From JBHHZM01 sp046758065 (GTDB lineage: Bacteria > Pseudomonadota > Alphaproteobacteria > JAAXGF01): a DNA stretch of 10,737 bases. A program made the translations under genes and the position numbers. Every line of letters begins with the position of its first letter. The first letter of the stretch is position 1. Under the pieces are notes generated by a model. The model saw only the letters and a list, made by a program, of their open reading frames with translations, did no database searches and was not told the DNA's origin. The DNA is taken from NCBI GenBank assembly GCA_046758065.1, contig JBHHZM010000106.1, forward strand, positions 1 through 10,737. Direction: 5' to 3'. This document shows, one piece after another, positions 5,471 through 10,737 of the stretch.

Positions 5471-6241
5471 TCACGCGGCGAGCACGATGGCCGAAAGCAG
5501 CCTGCCGTATGACGATTCGCCCGCCCGGCGAACGCGTCGGTAGCTGAAGAAGCGTTCGGGCTCGGCGCAGGTATCGTGCGCCGTCGTAGCGACGTGGGCC
5601 AGGCCGAGAGCGGCCAGGCGGCGCACGACGTAGCCCGGCAGGTCGAACAGATGATGACCGGCCCGTTGCGACGGCGCGAACAACGCCGCGTTGGCGGCGG
5701 CGTCCTTGCAGAACGCAGCGTGGAATTCGGGGCCCACCTCGTATGAAGCCGGGCCGATGCAGGGACCCACCGCAGCGACCGTGCGGCCGGCCTCGGCGCC
5801 GAGCGCGTTCATCGCCGCGACCGTCGTTTCGATCACGCCGCCGAGCGCACCGCGCCAGCCGGCGTGCGCGGCGCCGATCACGCCGGCGGCGGGGTCGGCG
5901 AACAGCACCGGCGCGCAGTCGGCGGTCAGCACGCCGAGCGCAATCCCGGGGCGGTTGGTCGCCAGCCCGTCGGCACGCGGCGCGGCGCCGCGCGGCCAAG
6001 GCGCGTCCGCCGTGACGCAGCGGTTGCTGTGGCACTGATGGACGGTGCACAACGCCGTCTCGTCGAGGCCCAGCCGCGCCGCCGCGCGCAACCGGTTCTC
6101 GGTGACGCGGGCGGGGGCGTCGTCGGAGCCGTAGCCGCAGTTGAGCGAGGCGAAGGGGCCGTCGCTCACGCCGCCCAGGCGGGTGAAGAAACCGTGGCGC
6201 ACGCCTTCGGCAGCGTCCAGAACATCGGCGCGGACGATCAC
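5471..6241 (-). CDS. pgeF: Peptidoglycan editing factor PgeF (YfiH / multicopper polyphenol oxidase-like)
   Basis: PgeF (YfiH, formerly DUF152/laccase-domain) is a cytoplasmic enzyme that in E. coli prevents L-Ser from entering the first position of the murein peptide; related proteins have been described as purine nucleoside phosphorylases. The 256-aa product shows the family metal/active-site set: VHQCH with His68 and His71, TADCAPVL with Cys109, and AAHAGWRG with His126, plus AVGPCIGPASYEVG (157-170) and HDTCAE near the C-terminus. The start is GTG 6241, overlapping the TGA of the methyltransferase, with AGGAAG (6254-6249) 7 nt upstream. The overlap indicates translational coupling. The same lgt-methyltransferase-pgeF grouping is found in other Alphaproteobacteria. 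Confidence 0.95.
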   Translation of the reverse strand: MIVRADVLDAAEGVRHGFFTRLGGVSDGPFASLNCGYGSDDAPARVTENRLRAAARLGLDETALCTVHQCHSNRCVTADAPWPRGAAPRADGLATNRPGIALGVLTADCAPVLFADPAAGVIGAAHAGWRGALGGVIETTVAAMNALGAEAGRTVAAVGPCIGPASYEVGPEFHAAFCKDAAANAALFAPSQRAGHHLFDLPGYVVRRLAALGLAHVATTAHDTCAEPERFFSYRRVRRAGESSYGRLLSAIVLAA

Positions 6242-7332
6242 GGCGGCGCTTCCTCGAAGCCCGCCGGCGTCGGCGCATCGACCGGCGCGACGGCGAGCGC
6301 CTTGAACAGCGTTCCCATCATGCCCGGCGCGATCAGCCGTTCGAGTGCGGCATCGATATCGGCGCGCTGACGTTCGTCGGCGTTGTGCGCCAGCGCCGCG
6401 GCGCGCGCCTCGATGCCCAGCGCGAGCAGGAAATCACCCTGATTGACCGGGCCGAACGCCCGCGCCCCGGCCTCGCCGATCACCCGGGCGAGGGCGGCGA
6501 AATCGACCCGCGCCGAGAGGTCCGCGCTGCCGGGATCGTCGAGCACGTCGTGACGGTCGTGGCGGCGTACCGCCTGCAGGGTGTCGCCGAGGGGTCCGCG
6601 CTCGCTGGCATAGTCGATCACCAGGGCCCGTCCGCCCGAAGCGGCAACGCGGCGGCCGATCTCGTGGCCGAGGCCGATGGCCGCAGGCGAGACCTCGGCG
6701 ACGCTGTTCGGTGGCGCCATGTTTTCTTGGTTCGCGAGCAGCGCAACCGCCGGCGTCGGTCCCGGCGCAAGGACGAAACGGAAGCGCCCCGAGTCCGGGT
6801 CGGCATCGACCAGGCGTTCGCGCCAGGCGCCCGGCAGGCGCACGAACTGATGGATCGGCAAGGCGTCGAACAGCTCGTTGGCGACCAGCAGCAGCGGGCC
6901 TTCGGGCACGTCCGCGAGACCGTCGTGCCAGCGCACGTCGACCCCGGCGAACGTCCGCTCCTGGACCGCGCGCAGCGCCGGGCTGGTCTCCACCAGGTGG
7001 AGCTCGAACGCCTCGCGGCAGCCGGGTAGCGTCGCGATGGCGCGCAGCGCGTCGGCCATCAGCGTGCCGCGCCCGGGACCGAGTTCGACGAGCAGCACGC
7101 GTCCGGGCCGCTCCATCCGTTGCCACTCGGCGGCGCACCACAGGCCGATCAGTTCGCCGAACATCTGGCTGACCTCGGGCGCGGTGATGAAATCACCCTC
7201 GAAGCCGAAGGGATCGCCGCGCATGTAATAACCGTAACGCGGATGGTCGAGCGCCGCGGCCATGAACTCGGCGACCGTGAGCGGGCCGGCGATCCTGATT
7301 TGCGTGCGGAGCTGGTGGGCGAGCGAACTCAC
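6238..7332 (-). CDS. SAM-dependent methyltransferase of the MidA/NDUFAF7 (DUF185, COG1565) family
   Basis: The eukaryotic relative NDUFAF7/MidA methylates an arginine of the NDUFS2 subunit and is needed for assembly of respiratory complex I; a similar job on bacterial NuoD is an inference. The 364-aa product has the family N-terminus (TVAEFMAAALDHPRYGYY, about 19-36), GDFITAPEVSQMFGELIG (46-63), the SAM-binding glycine loop VELGPGRGT (82-90), the acidic end of the next strand (LHLVETSP, Glu115), and the diagnostic ANELFDALPIHQF (151-163). The reading frame runs without a stop far upstream through lgt in another frame, so length alone misleads. The GTG at 7332, overlapping the lgt TGA, gives the expected size. 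No strong ribosome-binding site precedes it, so translation probably depends on lgt. Confidence 0.92.
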   Translation of the reverse strand: MSSLAHQLRTQIRIAGPLTVAEFMAAALDHPRYGYYMRGDPFGFEGDFITAPEVSQMFGELIGLWCAAEWQRMERPGRVLLVELGPGRGTLMADALRAIATLPGCREAFELHLVETSPALRAVQERTFAGVDVRWHDGLADVPEGPLLLVANELFDALPIHQFVRLPGAWRERLVDADPDSGRFRFVLAPGPTPAVALLANQENMAPPNSVAEVSPAAIGLGHEIGRRVAASGGRALVIDYASERGPLGDTLQAVRRHDRHDVLDDPGSADLSARVDFAALARVIGEAGARAFGPVNQGDFLLALGIEARAAALAHNADERQRADIDAALERLIAPGMMGTLFKALAVAPVDAPTPAGFEEAPP

Positions 7333-8165
7333 CGCCGTGCCGTCTTGCGCGGCGCCGGTTTGCGCGCCGGCGCGGCCCAACTCCGGCTGCGCGCCATCAG
7401 CCAGAGCCCCAGGGCGATCATCGGCAGCGACAGGAGCTGGCCCATGGTGGCGCCGCCCAGCACAAAGCCGAGATAGGCGTCGGGTTGGCGGAACAGTTCG
7501 CCGATGATGCGGAACACGCCGTAGCCGACGAGGAAGGATCCGGTGAGAAAGCCGGGTCGTTGGCGCGCGCCGGTGAACCGCCAGATGACGAACAGGATGG
7601 TGAAAAGCAGCAGGCCTTCGAGTGTCGCTTCGTAGAACTGGCTGGGGTGGCGCGGTTCGGGTCCGGCGCGCGGGAAGATCACCGCCCAGGGAACGTCGCT
7701 CGGCCGGCCCCACAGCTCGCCGTTGATGAAATTGGCGATGCGCCCGAAGAACAACCCGATCGGCGTCGCGCAGGCGACGAGGTCGGCGAGCGTGAGCAGC
7801 GGCACCCCGCGCTTGCGCGCGAACAGGACAAGGGCGGCGAGCACGCCCAACGCGCCGCCGTGGAACGACATCCCGCCCTGCCAGACATAGAGTACGTCGA
7901 GCGGATGCGCGAAGTAGTACCCGGCCTTGTAAAACAGGACGTAACCGAGCCGGCCGCCGAGTACGATGCCGAGCGTCGCCCAGACGACGAAGTCGTCGAC
8001 CGTCCGGGCGTCGGGACCGTTCGGGGTCCGTGCACCGAGCCAGATCAGGTAACGCCAGCCGAGCAGGATGCCGGCGATGTAGGCGAGCGCGTACCAGCGA
8101 ATGGCGAACGGGCCGATCTCGACGAGTATCGGGTCGATTGCCGGGAAGGCGATGGCGAAGCTCAT
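7329..8165 (-). CDS. lgt: Prolipoprotein diacylglyceryl transferase
   Basis: Lgt moves diacylglycerol from phosphatidylglycerol to the lipobox cysteine of prolipoproteins in the inner membrane, the first step of lipoprotein maturation. The 278-aa product is polytopic and carries the signature WQGGMSFHGGALG (His102, E. coli His103), GRIANFINGELWGRPSD (141-157, with Arg142 and Asn145), RHPSQFYEATLEG (172-184) and VFRIIGELFRQPD (217-229). Length and motifs are normal. The last 20 residues are an Arg/Lys/Pro/Ala-rich cytoplasmic tail. The ATG (8165-8163) overlaps the rfaD stop as ATGA and lacks a clear ribosome-binding site, pointing to coupled translation. A lipoprotein that needs this enzyme is encoded 3 kb downstream. 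Confidence 0.97.
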   Translation of the reverse strand: MSFAIAFPAIDPILVEIGPFAIRWYALAYIAGILLGWRYLIWLGARTPNGPDARTVDDFVVWATLGIVLGGRLGYVLFYKAGYYFAHPLDVLYVWQGGMSFHGGALGVLAALVLFARKRGVPLLTLADLVACATPIGLFFGRIANFINGELWGRPSDVPWAVIFPRAGPEPRHPSQFYEATLEGLLLFTILFVIWRFTGARQRPGFLTGSFLVGYGVFRIIGELFRQPDAYLGFVLGGATMGQLLSLPMIALGLWLMARSRSWAAPARKPAPRKTARR

Positions 8166-9148
8166 CGGTAAGGGTCCGGACGGCCGAGGAAGTTGTGGAC
8201 ATAATCGGCGACGCCGTCCTCGAGCGCAACAAACGGCGCGCCATACCCGGCGGCGCGCAGCCGGGCCGTTTCCGCTCTTGTGAAGTACTGATACTTCCCG
8301 CGGATCTTCGCCGGCGTGTCGATATAGACGATCTCGGGCTCGGCGCCGAGGGCGGCGTACACCGCCTGCGCCAGATCGGCGAAACTGCGCGCCGTGCCGG
8401 TGCCGAGATTGAAGAGGCCGTTGGTCTGCGGGTTGTCGTAGAGCCAGAGCATCACCGAGACGCAGTCCGCGACCGCGACGAAATCGCGCATCTGACCGCC
8501 GTCGGCGTAATCGGGATGATGCGAGCGGAAGAGCCGGACCGGTTCGCCGCGCGCGGCCCGCTCCCAGACCTGGACGACGACGCTGCGCATCGCGCCCTTG
8601 TGGTACTCGTTGGGGCCGTAGACGTTGAAGAACTTGAGCCCCGCCCATTGCGGCGGCCGCGGTGCGCCGTCGGCGGCCCACCGCACCACCCGGCGATCGA
8701 ACAGGTGCTTCGACCAGCCGTAGAGGTTGAGCGGCCTGAGCCGCGCCAGCGCCTCGGGCGCGGCGTCGTCGTCGAAACCCTGTGCGCCGTCGCCGTAGGT
8801 CGCGGCCGACGAGGCGTAGATCAACCGGGCGCGGTGGGCCGCGCACCAGCGCCAGAGCGCGAGGCTGAAGGTGAAGTTGACGGACATCACGAGGTCGGCG
8901 TCGGTTTCGGTGGTCGACGATACCGCCCCGAGATGGAAAACCGTTTCGACCGCATCGCCGTGACGATCAAGGAAGTCGTGCAGTCCCTCGGGAGCGACCA
9001 GTTCGGCGATTTCGTGCTTGGCGAGGTTGCGCCATTTGTCGTCGCCGCCGAGACGGTCGCAGACCACGACCTCGCGCTCGCCGCGCTCGCCGAGCGCCGC
9101 GACCAGGTTCGATCCGATGAAGCCGGCGCCGCCGGTGACCACGATCAT
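8162..9148 (-). CDS. rfaD: ADP-L-glycero-D-manno-heptose-6-epimerase
   Basis: RfaD/HldD inverts C6 of ADP-D-glycero-D-manno-heptose to make the heptose donor of the LPS inner core. The 328-aa product is an extended SDR: NAD(P)-binding GGAGFIGSN (6-14), DRLGGDDKWRNL (31-42, the family-specific region), FHLGAVSSTTETDAD (71-85), YASSAATYG (111-119), catalytic Tyr143-x3-Lys147, FFNVYGPNEYHKGAMRS (173-189, with Lys184 corresponding to the second base Lys178 of E. coli), and RDFV (221-224). The ATG at 9148 has a weak GGAAA upstream. It heads the overlapping rfaD-lgt-methyltransferase-pgeF run and has a good promoter candidate at 9203-9231. Its presence implies heptose in the LPS core; the other heptose genes are not in this window. 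Confidence 0.96.
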   Translation of the reverse strand: MIVVTGGAGFIGSNLVAALGERGEREVVVCDRLGGDDKWRNLAKHEIAELVAPEGLHDFLDRHGDAVETVFHLGAVSSTTETDADLVMSVNFTFSLALWRWCAAHRARLIYASSAATYGDGAQGFDDDAAPEALARLRPLNLYGWSKHLFDRRVVRWAADGAPRPPQWAGLKFFNVYGPNEYHKGAMRSVVVQVWERAARGEPVRLFRSHHPDYADGGQMRDFVAVADCVSVMLWLYDNPQTNGLFNLGTGTARSFADLAQAVYAALGAEPEIVYIDTPAKIRGKYQYFTRAETARLRAAGYGAPFVALEDGVADYVHNFLGRPDPYR

Positions 9149-9202
9149 GGCGTTTCCGAATTGCCGCCGGCATCCCGCGCCAGCCGGCCTTGAACGTAGT
9201 GA

Positions 9203-9231
9203 CTTATAGGTATTCGCCGGGAACGCCGCAA
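9203..9231 (-). promoter_or_regulatory. Candidate promoter of the rfaD-lgt-methyltransferase-pgeF run
   Basis: TTGCGG (9231-9226) and TATAAG (9208-9203, 5 of 6 to TATAAT) are separated by 17 bp. The start point would be near 9196, about 48 nt before the rfaD ATG. The promoter is back-to-back with the one for the UbiK-like gene; the two -35 boxes are only 10 bp apart. Confidence 0.5.
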
Positions 9232-9241
9232 GCCGCCGCGC

Positions 9242-9270
9242 TTGCCGGGTGGGACCCTGCGTCCCATAAT
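9242..9270 (+). promoter_or_regulatory. Candidate promoter of the UbiK-like gene
   Basis: TTGCCG (9242-9247) and CATAAT (9265-9270, 5 of 6 to TATAAT) are separated by 17 bp. Transcription would start near 9277, leaving a 5' leader of about 26 nt that includes the GGGGG ribosome-binding stretch (9287-9291). Confidence 0.5.
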
Positions 9271-9302
9271 GCGCCGCAGACCGGCAGGGGGCTCATCCCG
9301 TC

Positions 9303-9614
9303 ATGCAGAGCGACAACCGTTTCATCGATGATCTGGCAAAGGTGGCCGCGAGCGCCGTGGGCGTCGCCGCCGGCGTCAAGGACGAGGTCGAGGCGCGCCT
9401 GCGCGCGCAGTTCGAACGGATGCTCGACGGCATGGACCTCGTGCAGCGCGACGAGTTCGATGCGGTCAAGGCGATGGCCGCCGAGGCGCGCGCCGAGAAC
9501 GAACGCCTCGCCAAACGTCTCGCCGCGCTTGAGAAGGTCGCCGGCGCGGCCAAGACCGGCGTCAAGCAAGACGGGCCCCGCAAGAAGACCGGCAAGCGTT
9601 CGCGGGCCGGCTAA
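9303..9614 (+). CDS. Accessory factor UbiK / BMFP-family coiled-coil protein
   Basis: The 103-aa product has the layout of the UbiK/BMFP (DUF526) family: an N-terminal amphipathic helix (FIDDLAKVAASAVGVAAGVKDE, about 7-28), then VEARLRAQFERML, the diagnostic VQRDEFDAVKAMAAEARAENERL (47-69), and a trimeric-type coiled coil to about residue 80. In E. coli UbiK assists aerobic ubiquinone synthesis by binding the Ubi complex and lipids; Brucella BMFP is a membrane-fusing relative. The final 20 residues are Lys/Arg/Gly-rich and probably disordered. CAGGGGG (9285-9291) precedes the ATG by 11 nt. The stop codon sits in the loop of a 5-bp hairpin (9607-9619). The gene is divergent from rfaD and next to a methyltransferase linked to complex I, another respiratory function. 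Confidence 0.88.
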   Translation: MQSDNRFIDDLAKVAASAVGVAAGVKDEVEARLRAQFERMLDGMDLVQRDEFDAVKAMAAEARAENERLAKRLAALEKVAGAAKTGVKQDGPRKKTGKRSRAG

Positions 9615-9619
9615 GCCGG
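9607..9619 (+). other. Small hairpin around the UbiK-like stop codon
   Basis: CCGGC (9607-9611) and GCCGG (9615-9619) form a perfect 5-bp stem with the stop codon TAA as the loop. It has no U-tract, so it is unlikely to terminate transcription alone; it could shield the 3' end of the message or slow polymerase. Confidence 0.3.
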
Positions 9620-9656
9620 AATCCTCGATCCTGTGGTCCGCAGGACGTCCGCTTGA

Positions 9657-9665
9657 TGGTACGAT
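9657..9665 (+). promoter_or_regulatory. Weak extended -10-like element before the papain-fold gene
   Basis: TGGTACGAT reads as an extended -10 (TGn followed by TACGAT, 4 of 6) placed 20 nt before the ATG at 9685. No good -35 accompanies it. It would allow separate expression of the gene; otherwise the gene is read from the UbiK-like promoter. Confidence 0.2.
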
Positions 9666-9684
9666 CTTTTCCCCGAGCAAGCCG

Positions 9685-10611
9685 ATGACGCCCTATATCG
9701 GAAACGCTCCCTATTGTTACGCGAACGCTACGGCAATGCTGCTCGCTTGCCATGGCGAGGCGATCGACGCCGGCACCATCGAGTGCCTGACCGGCGTGGG
9801 CATCGGCGCCCGCTGGTGGCGTCGTGACGAGGCGATCTATTTCAGTGTCGTGCCGCCCGACGTCGGCGTCAGTCGCGCCTTGGCGCTGCTCGGGTTCGAT
9901 TTCATCGAGGAGGTTGGCGGCGACGGCGCGCCGCCGCCCTACGCGGAAATTCGCGCCCGCCTCGCCACCGGTCCGGTGATGATCGGCCCCCTGGATATGG
10001 TGCATCTCAGCTACTTGCCGAACGCGCGCGATCTCGCCGGGGTCGACCATTATGTCTTGTTGACCCAACTTTTCGACGATCATGCGCGGCTGCACGATCC
10101 ATATGGATATCCCAACGTGCGGTTGGAGCTCGACGACCTGGCAAGAGCGTGGGAGGCCCGCGCCGTCAGCTATCGCCGCGCGCCCTACCGCTATTGGGCC
10201 AAGCCGTCGAGGATCGCATCGCCCGGCGAGTCGGATTTGCGACGCGCCGCCATCGCAGCCTTCAGGAGCACCTACGCGGCCTCCGGGAGCACCCCACCGA
10301 CGGAAGACATCCTGATCGGGCCCGCCGCCTATGAGGCGGCGGCATGCCGGATCCGTAAAGGCGAGGCCGACGCCCTGCTCGGACTCCTGAAGCATTTCGG
10401 GCTCCCGCTCGGCGCCCGGCGGGCCCACGATCTTGCGCTGTTCCTGCGATCGGGCGATGCGTCGCTCGCCGATCTCAAGCGCGAACAGTCGGAGGCATTC
10501 ATCGACGGCTATCGCCACGTGATCGACGGCGAAATCGCCCGGGTCGCCGATTCCATTCTGATGATCGGTGATCTCGACGAGCGTTTCGGACGGCGCCTGC
10601 GCGCTTCCTGA
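9685..10611 (+). CDS. Uncharacterised papain-fold (BtrH_N / C39-like) cysteine hydrolase or acyltransferase
   Basis: I do not recognise a named gene. The 308-aa product begins with a segment like the N-terminal domain of the butirosin BtrH family and C39-like peptidases: YCYANATAMLLACHGE (10-25, Cys11 at the start of a helix), a Gly-rich stretch with GPVMIGPLDM (96-105), DHYVLLTQL with His122, and RLHDPYG with Asp138. Cys11, His122 and Asp138 match the order and spacing of a papain-like triad. Residues 175-308 are an all-helical C-terminal region containing FGLPLGARRAHDLALFL (238-254). The known BtrH transfers an acyl group from a carrier protein; whether this protein is a transferase or a peptidase is open. 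The frame continues upstream across the UbiK-like gene, but this ATG is the first in a sensible position. It has a weak ribosome-binding site and starts 71 bp after that gene. No signal peptide is seen, so it is probably cytoplasmic. Confidence 0.7.
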   Translation: MTPYIGNAPYCYANATAMLLACHGEAIDAGTIECLTGVGIGARWWRRDEAIYFSVVPPDVGVSRALALLGFDFIEEVGGDGAPPPYAEIRARLATGPVMIGPLDMVHLSYLPNARDLAGVDHYVLLTQLFDDHARLHDPYGYPNVRLELDDLARAWEARAVSYRRAPYRYWAKPSRIASPGESDLRRAAIAAFRSTYAASGSTPPTEDILIGPAAYEAAACRIRKGEADALLGLLKHFGLPLGARRAHDLALFLRSGDASLADLKREQSEAFIDGYRHVIDGEIARVADSILMIGDLDERFGRRLRAS

Positions 10612-10664
10612 CGGGGTCCGTCGGCGCGCGCACGCCGAATCGCCCGGCCATCGGTCGTAGCCGC

Positions 10665-10702
10665 GAGAGAACGGTTGCGTTGGGCGTCTCTCTCTGGCAA
10701 CC
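10665..10702 (+). repeat. Two interleaved inverted repeats upstream of the right edge
   Basis: GAGAGA (10665-10670) can pair with TCTCTC (10687-10692 or 10689-10694), and GGTTGC (10673-10678) with GCAACC (10697-10702). The order A-B-A'-B' means the two stems either exclude each other or form an H-type pseudoknot. They lie 20-57 nt upstream of a possible start codon at 10722. Confidence 0.35.
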
Positions 10703-10721
10703 TACTGTCCATAGGGTCCCG

Positions 10722-10737
10722 ATGCCGACTAACTACA
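10722..10737 (+). CDS. Possible start of a further plus-strand gene (cut by the window edge)
   Basis: ATG at 10722 is preceded by AGGG (10713-10716) 5 nt upstream and opens with MPTNY before the window ends. With only five codons visible it cannot be identified. The 110 bp before it hold no other gene but contain interleaved inverted repeats, as expected for a leader. Confidence 0.25.

Noticed and set aside
4192..5547. 451-codon plus-strand ORF
   Set aside because: Exactly antisense to the M24 gene, with low-complexity Ala/Arg/Glu/His content and no motif.
7333..8244. Upstream extension of the methyltransferase frame (668 codons in total)
   Set aside because: This part is the lgt gene in another frame and reads as Arg/Pro-rich noise; the recognisable protein begins at GTG 7332.
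8166..8846. Upstream extension of the lgt frame (505 codons in total)
   Set aside because: It overlaps rfaD, is Arg-rich and lacks any motif; Lgt begins at ATG 8165.
9190..9684. Upstream extension of the papain-fold protein frame
   Set aside because: It runs through the divergent promoters and the UbiK-like gene in another frame, with Ser/Arg/Pro-rich noise; the family-like sequence begins at ATG 9685.
9562..10518. 318-codon minus-strand ORF
   Set aside because: Antisense to the papain-fold gene, with no motif and no ribosome-binding site.

Overview
The window is GC-rich, tightly packed chromosomal DNA that looks like an alphaproteobacterium, most likely Rhodospirillales-like. That placement is an inference from the prs-rplY-pth block, the lgt / MidA-type methyltransferase / pgeF block, a BMFP/UbiK-type gene next to it, and a lysine/alanine-rich histone H1-like gene. 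No rRNA, tRNA, CRISPR array, insertion sequence or prophage gene is visible.

Layout: ten of the annotated genes read on the minus strand, from about 9.15 kb down to the left edge, plus one candidate micro-ORF. In transcription order: rfaD/hldD (LPS heptose epimerase), lgt (lipoprotein acylation), a MidA/NDUFAF7-type methyltransferase and pgeF (peptidoglycan quality control), joined by start/stop overlaps at all three junctions; then an M24 'pita-bread' protein whose metal site is gone; a possible 21-residue membrane peptide; an uncharacterised lipoprotein that appears to be built from two copies of one domain; prs (PRPP synthetase); rplY (ribosomal protein L25 with an acidic tail); and pth (peptidyl-tRNA hydrolase). 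A 411-bp AT-richer gap with several dyads follows, and then a histone H1-like gene that runs off the left edge.

On the plus strand, a divergent promoter region (about 9.15-9.30 kb) separates rfaD from a small UbiK/BMFP-type coiled-coil gene. A 308-aa protein with a papain-like (BtrH_N/C39-like) Cys-His-Asp pattern follows. At the right edge a possible further gene starts after a leader with interleaved inverted repeats.

Together, the rfaD-to-pgeF run concerns envelope assembly (LPS core, lipoproteins, murein), with a respiratory-complex-type methyltransferase inserted. The prs-rplY-pth run concerns nucleotide supply and translation. The least understood parts are the cysteine-hydrolase-like protein (9685-10611), the metal-less M24 protein, the duplicated lipoprotein with its micro-ORF, and the dyad-rich gap upstream of the histone-like gene. 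I found no clear multi-gene novel defence or mobile system.
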